From NCBI GenBank assembly GCA_002390525.1, contig DGPR01000046.1:1-13463 (forward strand): 13,463 bases of DNA, given 5' to 3'. Origin of the DNA: Cellvibrionales bacterium UBA4435 (GTDB lineage Bacteria; Pseudomonadota; Gammaproteobacteria; Pseudomonadales; Porticoccaceae). This document shows, one piece after another, positions 1 to 8,899 of this stretch (positions are counted from its first letter, which is position 1; each line of letters begins with the position of its first letter). The notes beneath the pieces were generated by a model. The model searched no databases. It had not been told where the DNA came from and saw only the letters and a program-made list of their open reading frames with translations. Made by a program: the position numbers and the translations under genes.

Positions 1-534
1 ATAGCTAGCGCAGGAGTAAGCTCTGGAACACTAACTGAGAGAGAATCCGACATGGATACATTTCAGGCAGTTTTAGATATCAATCTAGTCGGCATGATGA
101 ATACTTTTCAGCCATTTGTTCTACCAATGAAAAAAAATAACTACGGCAGCTTAGTCGGAATATCAAGTGTTGCAGGCACAAGGGGCTTGCCTGGGGCTGG
201 CGCCTATAGTGCATCTAAAGCCGCTGTTACAGCCTATTTAGAAAGCCTAAGGATAGAATTAAATGAGTACAATCTAGTGGTCACAACAATCGCCCCTGGT
301 TATATAAAAACACCAATGACTAGACTCAATAAATTTCCTATGCCTTTTTTAATGGCTCCTCAAGTTGCAGCAAAAAAATTTGTTAAGGCTATAAATCAAC
401 ATAAAAAATTTATAATTTTTCCATGGCAAATGAGGTTGGTTGTTACTTTGATGCGCTTAACTCCTGCTTTCATATGGGACTTTATAATGAAAAATGCGCC
501 ACGTAAATCTAAGTCTTATTGGGATTGGTTGTAA
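1..534 (+). CDS. Short-chain dehydrogenase/reductase (SDR), 5'-truncated by window edge
   Basis: This is an NAD(P)-dependent oxidoreductase of the classical SDR family; its substrate cannot be read from the sequence. The frame is open from base 1 and begins with SAGVSSG, the equivalent of the SDR NAG motif, so the Rossmann nucleotide-binding glycine motif lies outside the window. The ATG at 52 is therefore an internal Met, not the real start. The catalytic set is visible: a serine in GISSVAG (about bases 160-180), then YSASK with Tyr at 205-207 and Lys at 217-219. The family's PG motif follows as IAPGYIKTPM. After it comes a hydrophobic C-terminal segment (FPWQMRLVVTLMRL, then AFIWDFIM) typical of SDRs that associate with membranes or lipid substrates. 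The stop is only 13 bases from the convergent SulP gene's stop, and no terminator hairpin is visible between them. Family assignment is firm; function is open. Confidence 0.9.
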   Translation: MASAGVSSGTLTERESDMDTFQAVLDINLVGMMNTFQPFVLPMKKNNYGSLVGISSVAGTRGLPGAGAYSASKAAVTAYLESLRIELNEYNLVVTTIAPGYIKTPMTRLNKFPMPFLMAPQVAAKKFVKAINQHKKFIIFPWQMRLVVTLMRLTPAFIWDFIMKNAPRKSKSYWDWL

Positions 535-547
535 CAATATCCTAATT

Positions 548-2113
548 TTAGTCAAAGACATCGGTTGCGACTTTGTAACGTGGATCCTCGTTAATATTAA
601 TCTCCACATAACGCGCAGCATCATCTAGCAGCTGTAAACAATCCTCACTAAGATGACGCAGGTGAAGCTTTTTACCAAGTTTTTGATATTTATGCGCTAA
701 ACCATGAAGTGCTTCAATTGCAGATGAATCTGATACTCTTGCTTTTTTAAACTCGATTACCACATCATTAGGATCATCGTTTGGCGAAAAAAGATCTTTA
801 AAATTACTTACTGAGCCAAAAAATATAGGGCCGTCTAACTCATAAACCTTCCATCCATCATCATCCATGTAAGTAACTACAGCTATATGTTTTGCATGCT
901 CCCAAGCAAAAACTAGTGCCGATACAATTACACCAACAATTACTGCAATAGCTAAATCAGTGTACACCGTAACTACTGCGACAAGAATAGATATTAAAGC
1001 ATCGCTTCTCTGCATGCCCTGAAATATCCGGAAGGAAGCCCACTCAAAGGTTCCCAGTACAACCATAAACATAACGCCCACTAACGCAGCTAATGGAATC
1101 ATCTCAATTAGGCTAGAAAAAAATAAAATGCAGGCTAGTAAAACTATTGCTGCTGTGATTCCAGAGAGCCTGCCTCTGCCTCCAGAGTTGATATTGATCA
1201 TACTTTGACCAATCATAGCGCATCCGCCCATTCCCCCAAAAAAACCATTAGCTACATTTCCTAGGCCTTGGGCTGTACATTCTCGATTTCCTCGGCCTCG
1301 AGTGCTGGTAAGATCGTCAATCAAAGATAATGTAAGAAGGGATTCGATTAAACCTACAAGAGATAAAATTATTGCATAGGGCGCAATAATATTTAGAGTC
1401 TCTAAAGAAAAAGGAACCATCGGAATAGAAAAACTTGGTAGAGTTCCTTCTAGGGTTGCTGATGACTGTTGCCCCATTGGCAGCATACTACGCACAAAAT
1501 CGATAACAGTACGTGTATCTATACCTAAACTATGGACCACTAATGTCACTACGATAATAGCAACTAATGAAGCTGGTATACCTGTTGTTAGTTTCGGTAA
1601 AAAGTGGATAATCATCATAGTCAAAGTGACCAATCCTAACATCGCGTATAACTCAGCCCCCTCCATCCATTCAAGTGCCCCAAGATTGCCAACTACCTTA
1701 AATTGTGCAAGCTGTGCGATAAAAATGACCACGGCAAGGCCATTAACAAATCCAAGCATTACTGGGTATGGAACTAAACGAATAAACTTACCGAGACGCA
1801 AGATCCCAAACAAAATTTGAATCAATCCTGCCAGCAATACTGCAGCAAATAAATACTGTACTCCATGACTAGCGACTAGTGCGACTACTACTACAGCCAT
1901 AGCACCGGTAGCGCCGGAAATCATGCCGGGTCGGCCGCCAAATATAGAGGCTATAATACCCATAATAAATGCTGCATATAGTCCAATCATCGGCGCTACA
2001 CCAGCTACAAAAGCAAAGGCGACCGCTTCGGGAACTAGTGCTAATGCGACAGTTACGCCTGATAATAAGTCATTTTTTAAGTTAGATTCTTTGCTGGTGA
2101 TGAGGCTAAACAT
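548..2113 (-). CDS. SulP-family anion transporter with C-terminal STAS domain
   Basis: This is an inner-membrane anion transporter of the SulP/SLC26 family. Members move sulfate, bicarbonate or dicarboxylates, and the substrate here is not determinable. The reading frame stays open to a TTG at 2161. I chose the ATG at 2113 because family homology starts directly after it ([20 protein letters not shown]) and a GAGA stretch sits about 7 bases upstream; ATGs at 2155 and 2140 are alternatives. Numbering below is from the TTG. Residues about 31-425 are mostly hydrophobic, with many membrane segments and the SulP stretch [20 protein letters not shown] at about 309-328. A cytoplasmic STAS domain follows at about 428-525 and includes DSSAIEAL (478-485), the position of the STAS phosphorylatable serine region. 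The 521 residues are normal for the family. It converges on the SDR gene. A possible promoter lies at 2204-2231. Confidence 0.93.
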   Translation of the reverse strand: MFSLITSKESNLKNDLLSGVTVALALVPEAVAFAFVAGVAPMIGLYAAFIMGIIASIFGGRPGMISGATGAMAVVVVALVASHGVQYLFAAVLLAGLIQILFGILRLGKFIRLVPYPVMLGFVNGLAVVIFIAQLAQFKVVGNLGALEWMEGAELYAMLGLVTLTMMIIHFLPKLTTGIPASLVAIIVVTLVVHSLGIDTRTVIDFVRSMLPMGQQSSATLEGTLPSFSIPMVPFSLETLNIIAPYAIILSLVGLIESLLTLSLIDDLTSTRGRGNRECTAQGLGNVANGFFGGMGGCAMIGQSMININSGGRGRLSGITAAIVLLACILFFSSLIEMIPLAALVGVMFMVVLGTFEWASFRIFQGMQRSDALISILVAVVTVYTDLAIAVIVGVIVSALVFAWEHAKHIAVVTYMDDDGWKVYELDGPIFFGSVSNFKDLFSPNDDPNDVVIEFKKARVSDSSAIEALHGLAHKYQKLGKKLHLRHLSEDCLQLLDDAARYVEININEDPRYKVATDVFD

Positions 2114-2203
2114 ATTTATTTCTCGTAGAAAGTGAAGCATCTTATCAAAGCCCATGCTCAATGCCAGTCAAATATTAATTACTATGATTTTCGATTCAAA
2201 ATA

Positions 2204-2231
2204 CTTATATCAAATATATTTATTGAAGCAA
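2204..2231 (-). promoter_or_regulatory. Candidate sigma-70 promoter for the SulP gene
   Basis: Read on the minus strand, a TTGCTT -35 box (2226-2231) is followed by a 16-base spacer and a TATAAG -10 box (2204-2209). The site lies upstream of all candidate starts of the transporter and downstream of the umuC stop. The region is very AT-rich, so a chance match is quite possible. Confidence 0.35.
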
Positions 2232-2274
2232 AAATACTCCAAAAAAATTTCTATTTTTTTATCGAAAAAAATGA

Positions 2275-3522
2275 TTATTTAATCGTAGGTATTTCATTCC
2301 ACTTAGTTGTGTATGAGGGCGACCTCTTAAGTCTTCGCATTTTCCAGTCTTGATTAATTCCGTTGCTTGCCAGCTGTATGGATCCATATTTTTTACTATT
2401 TATGCTATCTACTACCTCCATAAGTCGAGTTCTTCTTGAGGGCTGATGGTTGTCAAATAAACTCATTTGCTGATTATATTGATTTGATAGATCGATAAAT
2501 CCAACTCCAGCTTTATAGTAAGGTAAGCCTTTGATGAATAAATCTTTCACTTTCCTATTTAGCTGATTAACAATTAGCCCTGTATCGTTAGTTGCATAGG
2601 GCATACGAACTATTTTAGACCTCAAGTATCTCAAATCATCAAAACGACTAGTTTGGATAAAAACGGTTGCTACGTTCACCAAGCTTTCCTGTTTTCTAAG
2701 TTTTTCACAGGCTCTTGTTGTATAGGTGCTGATTGATTGCTGTAGTTCACTTAAGTCGTAGATTCGATGACCAAAAGTTCTTGTAGAAAATATCTGCTTT
2801 CTGGGTTCAGCTTCCTCCTCTATTGGTATACAAACTTCGCCATTAAGCTCTCTTACTGTTCTCTCTATATTGATATTAAAAAGTTTTCGCATACTCTCAG
2901 GAGATTGCTGTGCTAGATCGCTAGCAGTAATAACGCCACATTCTATAAGTCTTTCAGTGAGGCGTCGCCCCACTCCCCATACATCACTAATAGGAATTTT
3001 TTTGAGTATTGATTTCCACTTTTTTGGGTTATCTAAAATACAAACTCCTTTTAAACCTAAGTACTTTTTAGCAGTATGGTTGGCAATCTTAGAGAGAGTT
3101 TTCGTAGGGGCAACACCTACGGATACTGGAACTCTCACATGACGCCATATAGTTTTTCTTATTTTTTTAGCATATTGATTTAAGTCGCATTTCATACCAT
3201 CTAAAGATAGAAACAACTCATCTATTGAATAAATTTCTACATCAGGAGAAAAACTTGATGCTACGTCCATCACTCTGCTCGATAAGTCCGCATATAGCTC
3301 ATAGTTGCTAGAAAAAACATGCACATTATGTTTTTTTAATAATGGCTCCAACTTAAAATAAGGCTCCAAGCCTGGTATCCCTAGCGCTTTAACCTCTCTA
3401 TTTCTAGCAACGATACACCCATCATTATTTGATAAAACAACAATAGGCTTTCCTCTCAGATCAGGCCTGAATACCTGCTCGCAACTAGCATAAAAACTAT
3501 TACAATCAACTAGTGCTAGCAT
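2275..3522 (-). CDS. umuC: UmuC, catalytic subunit of error-prone DNA polymerase V
   Basis: This is a Y-family translesion DNA polymerase, which with processed UmuD' forms Pol V and copies past DNA lesions during the SOS response. The 415 residues compare with 422 in E. coli. Catalytic acidic residues are intact: Asp6 in [11 protein letters not shown], and Asp101-Glu102 in YSIDELFL, the same number as the E. coli catalytic Asp101. The finger-palm stretch [18 protein letters not shown] and the palm motif [15 protein letters not shown] are present. A beta-clamp binding motif QMSLF lies at 352-356, where E. coli UmuC has its clamp motif, and the C-terminal PSYTTKW also matches UmuC. The ATG overlaps the end of umuD by 7 bases (ATGCTAG), indicating translational coupling. 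Expression should follow the LexA box upstream of umuD. Confidence 0.96.
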   Translation of the reverse strand: MLALVDCNSFYASCEQVFRPDLRGKPIVVLSNNDGCIVARNREVKALGIPGLEPYFKLEPLLKKHNVHVFSSNYELYADLSSRVMDVASSFSPDVEIYSIDELFLSLDGMKCDLNQYAKKIRKTIWRHVRVPVSVGVAPTKTLSKIANHTAKKYLGLKGVCILDNPKKWKSILKKIPISDVWGVGRRLTERLIECGVITASDLAQQSPESMRKLFNINIERTVRELNGEVCIPIEEEAEPRKQIFSTRTFGHRIYDLSELQQSISTYTTRACEKLRKQESLVNVATVFIQTSRFDDLRYLRSKIVRMPYATNDTGLIVNQLNRKVKDLFIKGLPYYKAGVGFIDLSNQYNQQMSLFDNHQPSRRTRLMEVVDSINSKKYGSIQLASNGINQDWKMRRLKRSPSYTTKWNEIPTIK

Positions 3523-3935
3523 TGATGACTTCTAATTGAATGAATAACAATACCTTCAATTGAAAAATCGGAGTTTTCTAAAATAGCTATCGGTTGGTAA
3601 TTTTTATTAGCAGGTATTAAGCGTCTTCTTTTTTTATCTAAGATTTTACAAGTTAGCCCTCCATCGAACGCAGCGACTATAATATGTCCATGTTTGGCCT
3701 CTATAGATCTATCCACAACTAACAAATCTCCATTAAAAATACCTCTATCTATCATGGAATCCCCCTCAGCTTTAGCAAAAAATGTAGCAGAAGGCTGGTT
3801 TATGAGATGCTCATTAAGATCTAGTTTTGACTCTATATAGTCATCTGCTGGGCTAGGAAACCCTGCTGATAGTTTAGTTAGATATAAGTCCAAGCATCTC
3901 TTAGAGAAATAACTTGAACTGGCTAAATATTTCAT
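3516..3935 (-). CDS. umuD: UmuD, self-cleaving S24 peptidase of Pol V
   Basis: This is the SOS mutagenesis accessory protein. After RecA-stimulated self-cleavage, UmuD' dimers join UmuC to make Pol V. The 139 residues match the E. coli length. The Ser-Lys dyad falls at the E. coli positions: Ser60 in [10 protein letters not shown] and Lys97 in GGLTCKIL. The cleavage site is Ala24-Gly25 in [12 protein letters not shown]. coli UmuD has Cys-Gly there, whereas LexA and many other UmuD proteins have Ala-Gly. The N-terminal arm is short and lacks a DNA-binding domain, which separates it from LexA itself. The ATG is 20 bases from the LexA box, and umuC follows with a 7-base overlap. The nearest purine-rich ribosome-binding candidate (GGAG) sits about 13 bases from the ATG, which is farther than ideal. 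Confidence 0.96.
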   Translation of the reverse strand: MKYLASSSYFSKRCLDLYLTKLSAGFPSPADDYIESKLDLNEHLINQPSATFFAKAEGDSMIDRGIFNGDLLVVDRSIEAKHGHIIVAAFDGGLTCKILDKKRRRLIPANKNYQPIAILENSDFSIEGIVIHSIRSHQC

Positions 3936-3955
3936 TGTTTACCAATCGCTCCATA

Positions 3956-3973
3956 ACTGTACAAATATACAGT
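3956..3973. promoter_or_regulatory. LexA operator (SOS box)
   Basis: The sequence ACTGTACAAATATACAGT contains a perfect CTGT-N8-ACAG core with AT-rich centre, the gammaproteobacterial LexA consensus. It lies 20 bases upstream of the umuD ATG, where repression of umuDC is expected. It is also about 100 bases upstream of the divergent glnE start. The palindrome and the identity of the downstream gene support each other strongly. Confidence 0.92.
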
Positions 3974-4075
3974 ATATATGTGGTCGCCAGTTTAGTATAT
4001 AAATGTTTTAGATATAGTCCTATTTACACTAACTCTTGTTTTAATGGCAGCCCATGTAAAATAATTTGGCAAAAA

Positions 4076-7021
4076 ATGAACGACGAAAATATACCTAAAA
4101 TATTAGAAAACGAATGGTCATTAAGGTTAAGGCATTTCGAAAAGGTAACTACTACAGAGCAATCACAGTGGTTATTTTCACTTATTGAAGTTAAAAATAG
4201 TTTCTTATTTCATCTAAAAAGATGCTGGAGCTGTAGTCATTTCATTGCCATATGGTGTAGCAAAAATCCAGAAGAATTCAGGCGATTAGTTAGTTCTGGT
4301 GAGTTATATAGATCTTACGAGAAGGATGAAATGAATGGACGCTTAATAAAAGAGCTTAAAAATGCTGTTAACGAAGATGATTTATTTAGGGTGTTGCGAC
4401 AATTTAGGAATCGCGAGATTACTCGAATTATTTGGCGTGATTTTAACAGGGAGTCAGATTTAGAAGAAACTACTCTCGATATGACCTCTCTAGCAGAAAT
4501 ATCTATAAGGCATGCGTTAGATTTTCTGTATCGTAATGCCTGTCAAATTTTAGGGACCCCTTGTGACTTAAATGGCAAACCACAAAAAATGGTTGTGCTT
4601 GGAATGGGAAAATTAGGTGGCTGGGAGTTAAATATTTCCTCAGATATTGATCTAATATTTGCATACCCAGAACGAGGTGAAACTAATGCAAGTCAATGTA
4701 GTCTCAGTAATGAAGAATTTTTTGTGCGCCTAAGTCAAAGGCTTATCAAGTCACTAGATGCAAAAACTAATGATGGTTTCGTATTTCGAGTAGATATGCG
4801 CTTAAGGCCGTATGGTCAAAGCGGTAATCTTATTCTTAGTTTTGCTGCAATAGAGGAGTATTATCAGACTCAAGGGCGTGACTGGGAGCGTTACGCCATG
4901 ATTAAAGCTAGGGTGGTAGCTGGAGAAGCGAGTGATGGGGCCGAACTAATGAAATTATTGCGGCCGTTCACCTTCAGGAAATATGTTGATTTCAGTACTC
5001 TAGAATCCTTACGTAAAATGAAAATTCTTATTAATAGAGAAACACAAAGAAAAGATATATCAAAAAATATAAAGATTGGATTTGGAGGTATTCGTGAAAT
5101 AGAATTTATAGCTCAGGCTTTCCAAATTATTTATGGTGGCAGAGACGTACGCTTTCAGTCTCAGGCGCTGAAAGATATTTTAAACCTTATAGAAAAAGAG
5201 TTATTGCTACCTGAATCAGAGGTAAAAAAACTACGAGAAAGTTATAAATTCTTGCGGGATATAGAGCATATTTTACAGGGTATGCAAGATCTTCAGACTC
5301 ACATGCTTCCAAATGCAAAAGAAGAACAACTTAAGTTAGCGCACCTCATGGGTTTCATCAACTGGGATGAATTCATGCTGGTACTCGATAATCGACGTTC
5401 TGATGTGCAACAAATATTTAGATCAGTTATTGCTAACGAGCCAGGCCCTGATGAAAATGATGGCAAAAATGAGCTCATGCAAGCAGATGATATTTGGCAA
5501 TGCGAAATTGATAAGGATGTAACAGCAAATCTCAGCTGCTTAGGCTATAAAAAGCCAAAAGACGCGCTTATCTTGATTCAAGCCCTTAAACGGGATCGGT
5601 CGATTCTTTTTATGTCAAAAGACGCAAAAACTCGTCTCGATGCATTGATGCCAGACCTAATTTTTGCTTGTGCTAATTACGAAAACAAGGGGCCAACACT
5701 TGTCCGAGTCCTGAAGCTTATAGGATCTATAGCTCGTAGAAGCGCCTATTTGGTTTTACTAAAAGAGAATCCAAGTGTACTCAATATCACCTTACAGCTT
5801 TGCTCTGCGAGTCCATGGATCTCCGAACAATTATCTAAAAACCCTGCTTTATTAGATGAGCTTCTCGATCATAGAACGCTATACACCCTACCCGATAAAG
5901 AACAACTAATAGACGAACTAAGGCAACAATTACTCAGAGTTCCCTCTAACGACCAAGAGGCGCAAATGGAGGCTTTACGTTACTTCAAGCTTTCACATAG
6001 TCTCCATGTTGCTGCATGTGAAGTTACAGGGATACTGCCTTTATTAAAGGTTAGTGACTACCTAACGTCAATCGCAGAAGCAATACTGACTCACACAGTA
6101 GAAATTGCATGGAACGAAATGACAGAAAAATACGGCAAGCCTTCAGGGAGGACTAGTAAAAAGTCAGAATTTCTAATCATTGGCTATGGCAAGCTTGGAA
6201 GCATAGAGTTAGGGCATAACTCTGATCTTGATTTAGTATTTATTTACGATGCTAATCGAAATGATCAAACGGATGGCGATAAATCTATTGATAATGAAAC
6301 ATTTTTCATACGATTAGGACAAAAAATTATTCATATTCTAACGACTCGATTAGCATCTGGTGTTCTTTATGAGGTTGATGTGCGTCTCAGGCCATCAGGG
6401 CGCTCAGGAATGCTAGTCTCGTCACTGGAGGCATTTGAAAAATACCAATTAAATAATGCTTGGACATGGGAACATCAAGCTCTAGTTAGAGCTAGGCCAA
6501 TCGTTGGAACACCAGTATTAACCGGAAAATTTAAGTCTATCAGATCAAAAATTTTATGTAGAAATAGAGATCAAAATCAGCTTATTAATGATATTTTCAG
6601 TATGCGAAAAAAAATGTTAGAACAACTAATAATGAAAAAAAGAACTCCAAAAAAGCCATTACTAAAAACAAATATTGAGCGTTCCAGTACAAATTTACCA
6701 ATGTTTGATATTAAGTATGATGAAGGAGGAATGATTGATATCGAATTTATAGTACAAACAAAAGTGCTATCGCATGCACACCAGTTCATTGATTTGGTGC
6801 ATTGGAGCGATAATATTCGAATTATTGATAGCCTAGAAAGCAACGGTATCTTTTCATTCGATGATGCAAAAAATCTAAAAGAAGCATATATAGACTACCG
6901 CTCCTTAGGACACAGACTGCAACTACAAAATGAACCTCTCCTTGTAAAGGCTAATCAATGCTCAACTCAACGTAAACAAGTCACCACTATATGGAATAAA
7001 GTGATCAAGAAAAAAGGCTAG
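4076..7021 (+). CDS. glnE: Bifunctional glutamine synthetase adenylyltransferase/adenylyl-removing enzyme
   Basis: GlnE adds AMP to glutamine synthetase when glutamine is plentiful (with PII) and removes it when nitrogen is short (with PII-UMP), so it is a cytoplasmic nitrogen-control enzyme. It has the expected tandem layout of two nucleotidyltransferase domains. The N-terminal adenylyl-removing domain has GMGKLGG at 176-182 and the metal-binding pair Asp190/Asp192 in SSDIDLIF. The C-terminal adenylyltransferase domain has GYGKLG from 703 and Asp717/Asp719 in SDLDLVF. Each is followed by the conserved VDMRLRP or VDVRLRP stretch. The frame is open back to an ATG at 3914, but that start would overlap umuD and run through the LexA box. 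The ATG at 4076 gives 981 residues and fits the family (E. coli 946). No strong ribosome-binding site precedes it. It converges on the SOUL gene. Confidence 0.95.
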   Translation: MNDENIPKILENEWSLRLRHFEKVTTTEQSQWLFSLIEVKNSFLFHLKRCWSCSHFIAIWCSKNPEEFRRLVSSGELYRSYEKDEMNGRLIKELKNAVNEDDLFRVLRQFRNREITRIIWRDFNRESDLEETTLDMTSLAEISIRHALDFLYRNACQILGTPCDLNGKPQKMVVLGMGKLGGWELNISSDIDLIFAYPERGETNASQCSLSNEEFFVRLSQRLIKSLDAKTNDGFVFRVDMRLRPYGQSGNLILSFAAIEEYYQTQGRDWERYAMIKARVVAGEASDGAELMKLLRPFTFRKYVDFSTLESLRKMKILINRETQRKDISKNIKIGFGGIREIEFIAQAFQIIYGGRDVRFQSQALKDILNLIEKELLLPESEVKKLRESYKFLRDIEHILQGMQDLQTHMLPNAKEEQLKLAHLMGFINWDEFMLVLDNRRSDVQQIFRSVIANEPGPDENDGKNELMQADDIWQCEIDKDVTANLSCLGYKKPKDALILIQALKRDRSILFMSKDAKTRLDALMPDLIFACANYENKGPTLVRVLKLIGSIARRSAYLVLLKENPSVLNITLQLCSASPWISEQLSKNPALLDELLDHRTLYTLPDKEQLIDELRQQLLRVPSNDQEAQMEALRYFKLSHSLHVAACEVTGILPLLKVSDYLTSIAEAILTHTVEIAWNEMTEKYGKPSGRTSKKSEFLIIGYGKLGSIELGHNSDLDLVFIYDANRNDQTDGDKSIDNETFFIRLGQKIIHILTTRLASGVLYEVDVRLRPSGRSGMLVSSLEAFEKYQLNNAWTWEHQALVRARPIVGTPVLTGKFKSIRSKILCRNRDQNQLINDIFSMRKKMLEQLIMKKRTPKKPLLKTNIERSSTNLPMFDIKYDEGGMIDIEFIVQTKVLSHAHQFIDLVHWSDNIRIIDSLESNGIFSFDDAKNLKEAYIDYRSLGHRLQLQNEPLLVKANQCSTQRKQVTTIWNKVIKKKG

Positions 7022-7076
7022 AAAATAAAGGATTTTTTTGCTGTAACTTCACCACATAAACATTATATGCAAAATT

Positions 7077-7694
7077 TTAAGGCTGATTGATGGGTATTAA
7101 TATCTCATTTCTTCTCAAAAACCATGGCACATAAGGGGCATCATAACGTGCCCATATAGGGGTGCCGATCGCCTTCAATTGACGACCAGAGATCCATTTA
7201 TTCAATAAATCTAAATAATCTCGATATTTTTTTTTACTCCAGAACCCAGAATATCTAACAGAAGCGATAAAACTCCTAGGAACTTGACGAAGCTGAATAT
7301 CAGAATCTTTTGGTTCGGGAAGCTGCTCAAAAGAATAGCTAGAGGGCATCATGAAACTAACTAACCATTTACCATTTTTTTCCTCTTGGCTGACAGGTGA
7401 AGCCATATTGATACTTTCACCTTTATATGACTGAGAAACAGGCGCTGTCATCTTAATTTTTTTCTGGGGTATATTTTCACCAGAAATATAACGAAACAAC
7501 TTACTAAATGCTTTACCACCAGCTCCCTCAAAACTTCCATCGATTTCTATCTCAGCAAGCACGTGTGACTCATATTCTCTAATTTCAAAAATTTCATCAT
7601 TAAGGATGCTTGTATATGCTGCTTCTTCTATAGCCATAACGACTGAAGATCCAAAAATTATAAAATAAATGAAGTAACCTAAAAAAATTTTCAA
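7077..7694 (-). CDS. Exported SOUL-family haem-binding protein
   Basis: This belongs to the SOUL/HEBP family; characterised eukaryotic members bind haem or tetrapyrroles, and the role of bacterial members is not well defined. The 205 residues begin with a signal peptide: MKIFLGYFIYFIIFGSSVVMA, with likely cleavage after Ala21. The mature protein is therefore probably periplasmic, with no lipobox seen. The SOUL pattern follows: YESHVLAE near 41-48, a glycine-rich turn and FSKLFRYISGEN at 63-74, KIKMTAPV at 79-86, FMMPSSYSFEQLPEP near 114-128, and the C-terminal RRNEILIPI. AGGA precedes the ATG by about 9 bases. The gene starts 39 bases after the stop of the Sel1-repeat gene, so the two probably form an operon. 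The function of the pair is unknown. Confidence 0.88.
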   Translation of the reverse strand: MKIFLGYFIYFIIFGSSVVMAIEEAAYTSILNDEIFEIREYESHVLAEIEIDGSFEGAGGKAFSKLFRYISGENIPQKKIKMTAPVSQSYKGESINMASPVSQEEKNGKWLVSFMMPSSYSFEQLPEPKDSDIQLRQVPRSFIASVRYSGFWSKKKYRDYLDLLNKWISGRQLKAIGTPIWARYDAPYVPWFLRRNEILIPINQP

Positions 7695-7733
7695 TGCACA
7701 CTTTTCCTTTAAAGCTTAAATAATTTTATAAAA

Positions 7734-8000
7734 CTAGTTGAAATACTTATTTAAGTCTAAACCCAATAAAAGTTTTTTGTACCAAGGAGCGTGAGATCTT
7801 TTATTTTCTTTTATTGTATCTAACACCTTTTGTGCCTCTATATGCCCCTGATTAGCTGCAGTTCGGTACCACATAACTGACTCATGATAAAAATCAGAGC
7901 CTCGGCTGGCATACATTGCTCCTAAATTGAAATAAGATTCTGCCCCACCCTCTTCCACAGCCTGTCTATAAACTTCAAATTCTCTGTCATTTAGGTTCAA
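7734..8000 (-). CDS. Small Sel1-like repeat protein (TTG start)
   Basis: This 88-residue protein carries one clear Sel1-like (TPR-related) repeat. ESYFNLGAMYASRGSDFYHESVMWYRTAA (about 21-49) shows the family's xLGxMYxxG...A..WYxxAA spacing, and QGHIEAQ starts another helix. Such repeats mediate protein contacts. No signal peptide or membrane segment is visible, so it is probably cytoplasmic. The start is a TTG at 8000-7998, supported by a perfect AGGAGG ribosome-binding sequence at 8015-8010, 9 bases upstream. No better in-frame ATG exists near it. The SOUL gene lies 39 bases downstream. Sel1 proteins usually have several repeats, so this is a minimal version; a remnant of a longer gene is possible, but its start signal is good. 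Confidence 0.8.
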   Translation of the reverse strand: MNLNDREFEVYRQAVEEGGAESYFNLGAMYASRGSDFYHESVMWYRTAANQGHIEAQKVLDTIKENKRSHAPWYKKLLLGLDLNKYFN

Positions 8001-8009
8001 GTCAAACGC

Positions 8010-8015
8010 CCTCCT
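8010..8015 (-). promoter_or_regulatory. Perfect Shine-Dalgarno fixing a TTG start
   Basis: On the minus strand AGGAGG (extended to AGGAGGG) lies 9 bases before the TTG of the Sel1-repeat gene. It is among the strongest ribosome-binding matches in the window and is the main reason for accepting a non-ATG start. Confidence 0.75.
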
Positions 8016-8204
8016 AGAGGATCATATTGAGATTAATAACGTATTTTCTAGTCTAACTTTTCATGTTTGTCGAATCTATAGAAAGCTAGATTATTCTCTT
8101 GCCACTGCTACCTATCAATGAATCTTTCAACTAAACTTACAGTATGTAATTTTTTAAAAGAATATACAGTCACTCATCAAATAAGCCAATGGACTCTTAA
8201 TAAT

Positions 8205-8603
8205 ATGCAAACATTAAATCATTTTCCTGTTTTGCTATCAGGTATCATTATTGGAATGATAATGATGCAAGTTTCAATAGTAGCTCCAACTATCTTCAGG
8301 TTAATTGACATGAAAGATACTGGACCATTTTTAAGAAGTGTGTTTCCAAAATTATTTCTTACAGTCATAATTCTATCGATAATTTCTCTTCTCTTCATAT
8401 ATTTTTATGGTCTCAACAGCAGGGCTCCTTTGATAGCATCACTCGTAACAGCAGTTGCTATGACTACTTGCTACGTTATGGTCCCAGCGACTAATGCAGC
8501 TAAGGACTCTGGCAATGAGAATCTATTTAAAAAATTGCATTCGGCGAGTGTTTTGCTTACCGTAATTGTATTAATTGTTAACTTGGGATGGTGCTTTTTT
8601 TGA
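8205..8603 (+). CDS. DUF4149/TMEM205-like four-helix membrane protein
   Basis: This is an integral membrane protein of unknown biochemical role. From the ATG at 8205 it has 132 residues and four hydrophobic segments: FPVLLSGIIIGMIMMQVSIV, LFLTVIILSIISLLFIYFYG, APLIASLVTAVAMTTCYVMV and SVLLTVIVLIVNLGWCFF. The pattern AP.IF after helix 1, P..NAAKDSG after helix 3 and a KLHSAS stretch before helix 4 resembles DUF4149/TMEM205 proteins. I infer this family from pattern only. The frame is open to an ATG at 8118 (161 residues), which lacks a ribosome-binding site. The 8205 ATG has a GGA about 9 bases upstream and starts right before the first helix, so I prefer it weakly. The 69-residue membrane protein follows after 39 bases, probably in the same transcript. 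Confidence 0.75.
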   Translation: MQTLNHFPVLLSGIIIGMIMMQVSIVAPTIFRLIDMKDTGPFLRSVFPKLFLTVIILSIISLLFIYFYGLNSRAPLIASLVTAVAMTTCYVMVPATNAAKDSGNENLFKKLHSASVLLTVIVLIVNLGWCFF

Positions 8604-8642
8604 CTATCTAAATGTATAACGTACAACATAATAGGCATTTAA

Positions 8643-8852
8643 ATGACTTACTTCGATATAGGTGTTTACATATTTCTTGCTATTGCGTTAGGTGTTTTGG
8701 TGGTAGCGATTATACTCCTGTATAGAAATAAAAACGAAAATAGTTTACATCAAAATACAGAAGGTAAAACTCCGATTTTTATTCCCTTATTAGCTATTGC
8801 AACCTCTGGTCTAGCATTGGTTCTTATTAAATATCTATTTGATACTATTTAA
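8643..8852 (+). CDS. Small two-helix membrane protein, unrecognised
   Basis: I do not recognise this 69-residue protein. It has two hydrophobic segments, about residues 6-27 (GVYIFLAIALGVLVVAIILL) and 45-65 (IFIPLLAIATSGLALVLIKY), joined by a polar linker with KNENSLHQNTEGK. An AGG lies 7 bases before the ATG. The gene follows the DUF4149-like gene by 39 bases on the same strand, suggesting co-transcription and a membrane-associated role. Codon usage and base composition look like its neighbours. It may be a small partner subunit, but nothing in the sequence shows function. Confidence 0.65.
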   Translation: MTYFDIGVYIFLAIALGVLVVAIILLYRNKNENSLHQNTEGKTPIFIPLLAIATSGLALVLIKYLFDTI

Positions 8853-8899
8853 TTTATTGTACGAAAAAAATTCACCTATTTAGCGACTGAAGTCTATTT

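Noticed and set aside
2114..2161. Longer start of the SulP transporter (TTG 2161, ATG 2155 or ATG 2140)
   Set aside because: No good ribosome-binding site precedes these starts, and family homology begins after the ATG at 2113. The choice is not certain.
2241..2274. Runs of A and T after umuC that could form an AT-only hairpin terminator
   Set aside because: There is no GC-containing stem, and homopolymer runs in an AT-rich gap pair by chance.
3914..4075. In-frame extension of glnE to an ATG at 3914, adding 54 residues
   Set aside because: It would overlap the umuD start and code through the LexA box. The added residues do not resemble GlnE, and the length from 4076 already fits the family.
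4601..6250. Two similar GxGKLG...SDxDLxF stretches that look like an internal duplication in glnE
   Set aside because: This is the normal two-domain structure of GlnE, not a recent duplication.
8118..8204. Longer start for the DUF4149-like protein at ATG 8118
   Set aside because: The added 29 residues are polar and unlike the family, and no ribosome-binding site precedes 8118. I could not exclude it fully.
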